Source: Rhizophagus sp. LPA8_4_AMF (lineage: Eukaryota; Glomeromycota; Glomeromycetes; Glomerales; Glomeraceae). Taken from it: a stretch of 32,896 bases of DNA. The stretch is taken from NCBI GenBank assembly GCA_021464525.1, contig JADRCO010000477.1, positions 1-32,896 on the forward strand, given 5' to 3'. Below, piece after piece: positions 25,416 to 32,896 of this stretch. The notes under the pieces are model-generated. The model worked only from the letters and a program-made list of their open reading frames with translations, was not told the origin of the DNA and searched no databases. Made by a program: the position numbers and the translations under genes. Position 1 is the first letter of the stretch, and each line of letters begins with the position of its first letter.

Positions 25416-26521
25416 TTCATTTGAAATTACAGAAGTTAAAAATTTTTTTTTTCTGATTTGATATCACATGAAATCGCGTGTTCACGTGTTGTTGATCAGT
25501 ACTTATTATAAGAAGCCCAGGTATAAATCATATAATATAATTAATATTATTATATATAAATATTTATATTTAAATAATATAAAATTTATATTATTTTAAT
25601 TTTATTTTAATGATTAAAATAAGGAAATATCTATTTGTAACTATATGGTAAAACTTAAGTATATAGAAAAATTATATTAGGATTAAGGTTAGGATTAAGC
25701 TTAAGATAATGGTTTGATGGGTTAAATAACTATGATAATAAATAATTATTTTCTGCTATATAGTAATGAATAGCAGAGCCCTTAAAATAAATTATAAGTT
25801 GACCATTTTATTTTATTTATAATTAAGATTTTTTATTATTTATCTTTTTACCAATTTAATATAAAATTTATATGATAAATATAATTTATAATATTATTTT
25901 AACTAAAATTTTATTAAAGCTAAAAGTTATATTTTGTTCTATTTATTAAAGAGTATAAATTATATTAGCAATTATTTTACTTATAAAAAATTATTAAATT
26001 TAAAAAACTTAAATTTTATACTGTATAAGCAAATTCAGTTTTTATATTAATTAGTTTTTATTTTCAATCAAAAACTATTATAATAATTTTTTTTAAATAT
26101 CAAATTTATATTAAATGAATAAATGACTAAAGTTTTTTTTCCACTACCATTTAAATGCATACTTTATCTTTTTATTAAAATTGTAAAATCCTTTTTCACT
26201 GATTTTGAAGAATTTTTAAATTTTTTAATACAGAACTGGTTTATTTATTTTTATAAATTATATGTTTAGTATATAAATTAGTACATATATGTTTAGTTAG
26301 TAAGAATATGTGTCGTCTTATCTGGTTAAATTCCATATGTATTAATCCCAAAAAAAATAATCTGCGACCATAACACGTACTATTTCACTCCAACCGTCCA
26401 ACGCTTCTGTTTGAAAAAATATGAAAAATATGAAAATAATTTGTTTTATTCTTTGTAGCGAATTATAGAGGACTTGAAACAATTACAGTTTTAATGGTAA
26501 TTAATGTTATTATTAGTGTGT
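25416..26521. other. AT-rich intergenic; promoter side of the KPR-fold gene
   Basis: Extremely AT-rich. An E-box CACGTG at 25483-25488 lies about 70 bp upstream of the KPR-fold start codon. A short direct repeat (AGGATTAAGGTTAGGATTAAGC) sits at about 25678-25700. No open frame or element end was found. Confidence 0.55.
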
Positions 26522-26788
26522 TTAATTAACTTCTTTGTTATATATATACGTACAATTTCCACCACGAAGAGCCAATACTAAATGAAGAACTACACCGGAT
26601 TTTATGCCGTAGTCCTTAACTATCTCTTTATCATCTTTTAATTGTTTGCCAGAATAAATGATACACTGTTGAGCTGGTGGAATCCCTTCTTTTTCTTCTA
26701 AACGTTCTTTGATTTTTTCTACTGTATCTGATTTTTCAATGTCGAGTTCAAATTCTTTACCAGTAATGGTTACGATTTTAATAAACAT
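26522..26788 (-). CDS. RUB1: NEDD8/RUB1 ubiquitin-like modifier precursor
   Basis: Ubiquitin-like protein conjugated to cullins to activate SCF-type ligases. Single exon, 88 residues. The sequence follows NEDD8 closely ([53 protein letters not shown]). Ala at the position of ubiquitin Arg72 (VLALRGG) is the NEDD8-specific mark that directs it to its own E1. Processing after GG (76-77) would remove an 11-residue tail, [11 protein letters not shown]. Oddities: GG ends at 77 rather than 76 because one residue is inserted in the loop before DYGI, and position 42, Arg in ubiquitin and NEDD8, is Cys. A GTACGT donor-like site directly after GG means the tail could differ if a 3' intron is used. The family is firm. 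Confidence 0.92.
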   Translation of the reverse strand: MFIKIVTITGKEFELDIEKSDTVEKIKERLEEKEGIPPAQQCIIYSGKQLKDDKEIVKDYGIKSGVVLHLVLALRGGNCTYIYNKEVN

Positions 26789-27200
26789 TTTTGGTCAATT
26801 TATGGATGGCTTGAGAAGTATAGGTTAAGAGGGTAGTTCGTTAGAATAGTATGAAAGCTTATGTCAATTTGTCTTTCAAAAAGATATTGAGATTTTTTTT
26901 TTTTTAAGAAACTGTCTAATTAAATGGTTTTAATGGTAATAGATAAGATTCATCATTTTAAGTGATGTGAATAATTAATGCAGGCCTATAATGTATATAG
27001 CTGAGGAGAATTTATCAATGCGTAAGTCGCAACTTTTCTATATATTAAGTAATATGTGCTGCGCTTACTGCGCCTTGATTTAATGATACAAAATTTTATT
27101 TAAAATAAGCTATGTGAATTACTACTAGATTAATATAAATAAGACTTACACTTATTATAAGTGAAACATTAGAATGAAAGGTGATCAAATAACTTAATAA
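26789..27200. other. Intergenic between RUB1 and the epimerase gene
   Basis: A 412-bp gap between two minus-strand genes, holding the RUB1 promoter and the epimerase 3' end. It contains a poly-T run at about 26891-26904 and a CTGCGCTTACTGCGCCTT patch near 27059. No gene was seen. Confidence 0.6.
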
Positions 27201-28521
27201 CTAATGTTTATATTGAATAGTTTGTCCACCTTCCCAACTTTCTTCAGGCTTCAAAGTTATATATTCTGTAACATGACCAGGTTCAACACAAACCATTTGT
27301 TTATATTCATCATCATCAAAATCTGACATACCTTTTGCCTTATCAATCCATGGATTCCATACAACTAAAAAAAAAATGTGTTTTCGTTAGTAAAATAATT
27401 TTTTTTTTTTTAAAAAAAAAAATTACAACGTACCCGAATCCTTTAAGTTAATTCTTTGTAAGAGGAAAGCCTCATTAGATTCTTCACTTATATTTATTTT
27501 GATTATTTCAGTTGGAACATTTCCATAAATTCTATCTGTCTCTTGGGTAAATTTTACAGATTTATCATTATCGACGACCGTTATAAAATTTTTCACTTTA
27601 TCAATGTATGAGATATTATGCAATCCTTCAACTGATATTTTAGAAATATCCTATTGTAAGGAAATTAAATTAATATATTTAATTTTCAAATAAAATTTAC
27701 GAATTAATAATAACTTACTGGAACAGAATAATAAGTATGCAAAAGGACATTAAAATCAAACGGTGTAATATCTTCATTCTTTACCGACAAGTTAGTTTTT
27801 AATGTATCATCGTTAAGAGTTACAGTGAAAATTAGTTTAAACTTCTTGGGCCAATCTTTTTGTAGATTTTCGGGAACCTGAGTATTATTTAATCCTTAAA
27901 AAAAAATTATGGAAGTAAATAGTCAATTCATTCTTCGCAAGAATAACCATGCAAGATGAATGTATTATTATTTCTTACCAAATCTGACAGAAACTTCAGA
28001 TTCATTATCAACTGAAACCCCATTCCATTCAAATTTTGAAACACGAGCCAAACCATGTTGTGGAAGTGCAGCAGTTTCAGCAGATGAATCAGTTGCTTTA
28101 GCAAATTGAGGGAATACTGTGACAAAATTTGGTTAATCAAAGAAAAATAGAATTTTCGCTAGTATATTGAATAAATTTAATTACTTATGGGAATTCCCCC
28201 GCGAATCCCTTTAGTTCCATCAAGAAAAGATTTCTTACTAATAAACAAAATTGAATTAAGACAATAGCTAATAATTCATTTAGTTATTAGTAACATCCTT
28301 CAACAAGTATTGAGTTTACCTCAAAAATAAAAGCTCTTTTCCGCGATATTTCCAACTGGTAACAGTTGCACCAAAATAATATACTAAAGTACAAAAAAGA
28401 ACGTTAGGTGTTTTACGGTATTAAACAAGCAAACAACAAATGTTGACTTATGTGTACTTTCTGCGGAGGAGCCTTTGGAGTCTTTCAAAATAACTTTGTC
28501 TTCTAGGACTTCGACTGGCAT
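27201..28521 (-). CDS. Glucose-6-phosphate 1-epimerase (hexose-6-phosphate mutarotase), seven exons
   Basis: Interconverts alpha- and beta-anomers of glucose 6-phosphate in the cytosol. Exons (descending): 28521-28458, 28383-28320, 28237-28185, 28116-27979, 27894-27719, 27650-27434, 27364-27201. All are GT-AG and in phase, giving 291 residues (yeast YMR099C 297). Aldose-1-epimerase-like beta-sandwich landmarks: YYFGATVTSWKYRGKELLFL (23-42), GIRGGIPIIFPQF (53-65), LPQHGLAR with H81, LLHTYY with H159, VVWNPWIDKAKGMSDF, and CVEPGHV with E265. H159 and E265 correspond to the catalytic His and Glu of the yeast enzyme. The ATG at 28521 gives the usual short N-terminus; an in-frame upstream ATG at 28650 would add 43 hydrophobic, unconserved residues and is not favoured. 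No anomaly was found. Confidence 0.95.
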
Positions 28522-29792
28522 ATTTGAAATATTTGAAAAATATCCGTGAGATAATCGATAACAGTAAAAATAATTAATCAGCGCGTAACTAGGCCTGGAA
28601 TTCAAAAAAAAAACGAGAGGAGAAAAGTTTATATAAAGAGGAATTGACAATCTTTTTTTCTAAAAATTAATCAAGATAGGGGTGGGAAGCTTTAGCTTTT
28701 TTTTTATAAGAGGGTGACGTTAAACAGAATTTTAAATTGTAATAGCTTTAACTAAATTAAGGGTAGCTCATTAGGTGAAATCGAAGGAAATTAATATGAA
28801 GGAGAATCTGTTAAGCCAGTTAAGCCTAAGCCGTTAAGGGCCCTGATAATGAGAAAAAAACGGATTTCCTTTTTCGTCTTCATGGATACTGTACTATCGT
28901 GAATAATTTGTATATTGATTTCCGAATAAAAAGTAAACATGAAGAATAACGCTATCTACGATTGTGATGGCCACTTCAAATAGGTGTCAGATTATATTTG
29001 CTCAAACAAACGTTTTTGTATTAATAAAGATATTTTATTCTTGCAAAATTTCATTGACAGGGGAGGAAAAATATTTTTATCGAAACATACTTTATTAAAA
29101 AGTTAAACTAAATTATAAAGAAAATAAACATATTTACTAGTATTTTGTAATTATAGCTCGATTCATGGACATATCCCTCCCACAAAGATTACCCCAAAAT
29201 TTTTTCTTCGGAAGAGTGTCACATTAATTATACAAGTTTTAAAAATTTGATCCCATTGAATTATTTAGCATTGAAAATGAAAAAAATTGAAATTTTTTCA
29301 AAATTTGAGAAATTTAATGTATTTTTAGACTGTTAATCCTAATTTGTGAAATATTTCATATTTTTTTAAATTAGTTTTTTTTTGAAAATCTAATAATATA
29401 TGTTTGAGAGTGTATATCAGTTAATTTTGAGACTTCTAGCTAATATTTTTATTAAACAAAAAATCTTGATGGGATTTTGCTAAAAATTTAGTTAATTGGC
29501 AATGTTTAGAAATTACTTGGGAAGTTTTTTCTTTATAAAATCATATTAAATTTTTTGGGATAAAAAAGCCTCAATCTCAAAAGTTTTTTCAGTAAACATT
29601 TTAAGTGATTTGGTTAAAACTGACGAACTTTTATTATTTAAAAAGTAGCATTCCAGTTACATTCACATTTTAAATTAATAAATTTGATCAATTTTAGTAA
29701 TGCATCACGATCATAGGAGAAGGAAAAACTTACTTACATATCATAGAAGAAGATAATTATTTTTATTTTTTATTTATTAAGTGAATAGCTAG
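28522..29792. other. AT-rich intergenic, no gene seen
   Basis: Holds the promoter region of the epimerase gene, then AT-rich sequence. A run of related TTAAG words (GTTAAGCCAGTTAAGCC, then GCCGTTAAGGGCC) lies at about 28808-28841. From 29270 to 29700 there are repeated AAATTT/TTTGA words but no readable frame or element end. Confidence 0.55.
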
Positions 29793-30258
29793 GTCCAGTC
29801 TGCAAGAAAAATTGTTGGTAATTTAGATACAGTCAAACTGATTCAGAACCATACAAATCGCAACTTCCAGTATGGTGGCAAAACTTCAAAAAGGATTGGA
29901 ACAAAAGCTGTAAATACAAATATTGAACCTGGCATGGATGAAAGATACTATATTGATGCAATGAACTGGATATGTTCCTGTCCAGCATATTTTCAAAGTC
30001 GCTATCTCCTTTGCAAGCATTTAGTTGCAAAAAAAAATATTTTGGCAACCTTCATAGAAACAGCTCTATTTCATCTTTTGCACTATTTCTTTCTGCTAAT
30101 TCTATACTCTGCAAATTACTAGAACTTGGGTGGGATTCTTTGATTAAATAATCTTCAATAATAATTGATCCATACCTTTTCCAAAGATCATTTGTTTGGC
30201 AAATTGATGATATTTTATCAGCACCAAAAAAGAACAGAGAATAATCATGGCGACACAC
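29793..30258 (+). pseudogene. SWIM zinc-finger fragment of a transposase-like gene, with an opposed fragment
   Basis: The plus strand is open from 29793 to about 30050 and encodes a SWIM finger, CxCx10CxH, at 29973-30020 (ICSCPAYFQSRYLLCKHLV). It is preceded by a basic stretch (RNFQYGGKTSKRIGTKA). SWIM fingers of this type occur in MULE-family transposases and in related proteins that are multiplied in AM fungal genomes. No DDE catalytic domain is present upstream, so only a C-terminal piece remains. Directly downstream, the minus strand is open over 30258-30052 (ICQTNDLWKRYGSIIIEDYL), which suggests an inversion or a second remnant placed tail to tail. The family level beyond SWIM is uncertain. 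Confidence 0.55.
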
Positions 30259-30799
30259 TTATAGTAATTACTAATATATCTATTTTTAAAAATTTATATA
30301 TATATAATTATAGAGATAGAGATATTTATTAAAATATTATACTTATTTTTAGAATTTAATAATCAAAGTTGGCTCACTATAAAAAAATCTTTAATTTGGC
30401 ATTGATATTTTGTAGATGTTAGATAATTCTTGTATTATTAAATGAATAACATAAATAAAAAAAAGTACTTTAACTTTTAAAATTCTTTAGTCTTTAAAAT
30501 AAATATATTAATATTTGGTTATATGATATCTTTATACAAATTATCTATAAATTTTCTGAATATTTTTATCATGAAGAATATTTTTATAATAAAATTAAGT
30601 AAGATATTTTCTTAAAAAATATAATTACAAAAAATGCAAAATAAGTTTCCATTAACTTTAATAATCATTATATAACATATAATTATAATTAAAAGTAGTA
30701 ATATATATATATTATATTTAATTAATATAAACTCTTCCCTTCTTTTTCTTGTCAGATTTAACAATCAATCAAATTATTATATTATAAATCATGTGCTTT

Positions 30800-30980
30800 A
30801 TTAAATGTAATATAAGTATACTTCCCAGTAGAATTAAAAAGTTGATGTCAAAATATTACGGTATAGCTAAAATTAATTACGTCAGTATAAATATTTACTA
30901 ATAAAACATATAATTACGGCAAATTACAGTATTTTAATTTCATCTGTCATAATTCAAAAATTCAATTCCACTGATAAGTA
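30800..30980. repeat. Small inverted-repeat insertion in the left arm
   Basis: The left arm contains about 160-175 bp with no counterpart in the right arm. Its ends are imperfect inverted repeats: TACTTCCCAGTAGAATT (30819-30835) against the reverse complement of 30964-30980 (TACTTATCAGTGGAATT), 14 of 17 matching. It is non-coding. Ends are approximate because AAGTATA words occur on both sides. Confidence 0.45.
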
Positions 30981-31106
30981 TAAATATAAGATTTTGACTA
31001 TTTTCCTTTCTTTCTTTAATAATTACATAATAAATGTCACTTTTTTAATTTATTTTAAATGTTTTTTACTAGTAATAGTAATTAGTATGCAGTCAAATTT
31101 CTATAT

Positions 31107-31616
31107 ACCATATATCGCAGGCTATAGTACCCCCATATGCATAGTACCCCTCTTGAAAAATTTCATAGAATTATATAGTACTCAGGGGATATTTACAATT
31201 AATTCGTGATCCAGTGATCCGATTTGAGCCATCCTTTTTTTGTTTGATAGTTCTCATTGAGCTCTTCAAAATAAAAAAATGATCGCTCAAATTAGACTGA
31301 TAGATCGTGAGATATTTGTAAAATACAGAATTTTTAAGTTTTGTTTAGTACCTGGGGGTACAGGGCCAAACCCCCAATTTTTGCAAAATACCTGGAGTAC
31401 TGTGACAGGACCCCTGAATACGGAGATATCACATTAAGATAACCTTGTCTGTACACTTTATAATACAATTTCCCAAATTACATATGTGTAACTGTACATT
31501 TTTACCATTTTGTTACTAGTAAACTTAATAGATATCACATCAATTATCACGGACGAGGTTATCTTAATGTGATATCTCTGTATTCAGGGGCCCTACTGTG
31601 ACCTGTGATATATGGT
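31107..31616. repeat. Fold-back element with near-perfect 35-bp internal stem
   Basis: The ends ACCATATATCGCAGG (31107-31121) and the reverse complement of 31602-31616 match at 14 of 15. An internal pair, 31411-31445 and 31556-31590, is complementary at 34 of 35 positions with a 110-nt loop. Related TAGTACCCC/GTACCTGGGG words recur at 31126-31146, 31176-31190 and 31350-31370. No frame is present. It is a MITE or fold-back element, young by stem identity. Confidence 0.6.
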
Positions 31617-31838
31617 AACTTAAAGGTTATAATAAATAGATATTAGGTAATATAAAAGTGAAAAGGTTAAACAATATTTGCATAATACAAAATTAAGCAT
31701 TTTTATTAGTTGAAATTAATATTATATATATAATTAAATATTATTGATTAAAAAAAATCTTATTTAAAATGAAAAGATAAGGCTTCTTATTAAATTATAT
31801 ATATTACTATTCTAATTGATTTAGCAAAAAACAGTGAT

Positions 31839-32004
31839 TATATGGGTTCTTTGCTAGGAAAATGACCTTCTGAGAATTTTTTAACTTAATTTTAAAGTTA
31901 ATCTCATTTTAGTCTATTTGTTTTGAAAAATGAAGAACAATGAAAATCTCAATTTTTATTGAAAAGTCCTCAGAAGGTCATTTTCCTAGCAAACAACCCA
32001 TATA
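31839..32004. repeat. MITE with 36-bp terminal inverted repeats
   Basis: Terminal repeats 31839-31874 and 31969-32004 match at 35 of 36 positions (TATATGGGTTSTTTGCTAGG and onward). The whole unit is 166 bp and non-coding. TATA at each outer edge is compatible with a TA target duplication. The near-identity of the ends suggests a recent insertion. Confidence 0.7.
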
Positions 32005-32138
32005 GAGTTATGGCTATATAAAAATCAATCTATTAATAAAAATAATATGTAAGTTAAGGGAGTGACACTTATTACATAATTATTAAAGGAAAAAAGAGGA
32101 TAGTTAAAATCTTACATTATACTTAATAAAATCATATA

Positions 32139-32309
32139 CAGTCAACCCTCTATATAGTGAACTCTCGATATAGTGAATTTAAGTACACTTATAATTAATT
32201 TATCCTTGGTATAGCGAAGTGACCAATCAAATTACTTAGAATCTTCACTATAGCCTTATAGTAAAGTTGAAGTCCAGAACCTAGGGTTCATTATATAGAG
32301 GGTTAACTG
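32139..32309. repeat. pogo/Tigger-like MITE flanked by TA
   Basis: Terminal repeats 32139-32162 and 32286-32309 match at 22 of 24 (CAGTYAACCCTCTATATA and onward). They are flanked by TA at 32137-32138 and 32310-32311. CAGTYRACCCTC-type ends with TA duplication are typical of pogo/Tigger-type Tc1/mariner relatives. The 171-bp unit is non-coding. It sits inside the right arm of the larger inverted repeat; the matching place in the left arm (about 30789) lacks it. Confidence 0.75.
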
Positions 32310-32366
32310 TATTTATAATATAATGATTTGATTGACTGTTAAATCTGACAAAGGGGTAAGTTTATA

Positions 32367-32896
32367 GTCATATGGGCCAATTTTTGAAATTAATGAAATT
32401 AGGATATTTTACAAAATTTTTCAAGTTATTGCAACTTGGAATATAAAATTACATTTCACAAATCAAATTACATTATATTACAAGGTTATACAATATAAAT
32501 TTACTTTAATAATAACGATAAAAATATTTTTTTTTTTGCAAAATCTCTGTTCATTTCTCCATCAGCTTTCTCATCAGTTTTTAAGTTAGGTAAGCTAAAT
32601 AGTTTTGAAAGTATATATAGTAGTTTTTCTACTTTATATACAAGCAGTAACTCTTTTTTTATTATTTAAAAGTTTTTTAACATTCTATGGGAAAAAAAAA
32701 TACATTACTCAATAGAAATATTTAAAAAATCATAATTAATAGCTTTAAGTGTAATTTATTAAATTGTAACAGATTAAATTATGAATTAATAAAATATTTA
32801 ACTAAAATTTATCTAGTATTTATTTTTAAATAATTTATTATTTTTTTTTAATTTTTTTTTCGTTAAATATTATGAATTTTCTTTTTTTTTTAATAA
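32367..32896. other. AT-rich intergenic, no gene seen
   Basis: AT-rich sequence with a small hairpin-like pair (GTATATATAGTAG and CTACTTTATATAC, about 32610-32642). No open frame or element end is supported; the window ends inside poly-T/A sequence. Confidence 0.6.

Larger units (their letters stand above)
30726..32366. mobile_element. Long inverted repeat invaded by several smaller elements
   Basis: The left arm (about 30726-31085) and the right arm (about 32010-32366, reverse complement) match over several blocks once inserted sequences are set aside. These include GTCAGATTTAACARTCAATC and the following ATTATATTATAAAT (30751-30789 versus 32312-32350), and AAGTATAA..TAAGATTTT plus TTTAATAATTAYRTAATAARTGTCACT (about 30975-31041 versus about 32065-32118). 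The arms differ by point changes and indels, so this is the oldest layer. It may be a DNA transposon with long terminal repeats of its own type; no transposase lies inside. The outer ends and target duplication are not sharply defined. Confidence 0.55.

Noticed and set aside
25678-25700. Telomere-like GGTTAGGATTAAG words
   Set aside because: Only two imperfect copies in an AT-rich gap, with no TTAGGG array. Chance repetition is the simpler reading.
31081-31209. Plus-strand 71-residue frame reaching into the fold-back element
   Set aside because: It runs across the boundary of an inverted-repeat element and has no domain; an accidental open frame.

Overview
This window looks like nuclear DNA of an early-diverging fungus, most probably an arbuscular mycorrhizal fungus of the Rhizophagus type. 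The evidence is a very AT-rich sequence, many short GT-AG introns (about 55-320 nt) in the conserved genes, fungal-type orthologues, and gene-poor stretches full of small inverted-repeat elements. The species assignment is inference from composition and gene style. No rRNA, tRNA, CRISPR or bacterial-type gene was seen.

Layout: 1-6375 is AT-rich and gene-poor. It holds an inverted-repeat element with a 24-bp perfect palindrome (1773-2124), a Tc1/mariner-like element flanked by TA (2213-3151), and a slightly GC-richer zone (about 4000-6250) with exon-like fragments on the minus strand that I cannot name. 6376-9145 (+) is a DED1/DDX3 RNA helicase in six exons. 10427-12717 (-) is a four-exon Q/N-rich protein that I assign to the meiotic REC114 family. 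It only becomes recognisable after splicing, including a terminal intron that stays open when unspliced. It is head to head, 232 bp apart, with 12950-17440 (+), the nuclear export receptor CSE1/XPO2 in 21 exons.

17441-20766 is non-coding or unresolved, with microsatellites and one plausible spliced minus-strand gene end near 19.0-19.2 kb. 20767-22184 (+) is an unrecognised coiled-coil/membrane protein. 24156-25415 (-) is a ketopantoate-reductase-fold protein that keeps its nucleotide-binding motif but appears to have lost the four classical active-site residues. 26522-26788 (-) is a NEDD8/RUB1 ubiquitin-like protein with small oddities. 27201-28521 (-) is a seven-exon glucose-6-phosphate 1-epimerase.

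From 28.5 kb to the end the window is repeat territory. It contains a SWIM zinc-finger fragment of a transposase-like gene (29793-30258) and a long inverted repeat (30726-32366) that has been invaded by several younger small inverted-repeat elements.

The genes are ordinary housekeeping neighbours (translation initiation, nuclear export, neddylation, sugar phosphate metabolism) and do not form one pathway. The most interesting items are the REC114 candidate in a lineage long thought asexual, the catalytically altered KPR-fold protein, the unusual NEDD8, and the nested inverted-repeat cluster.
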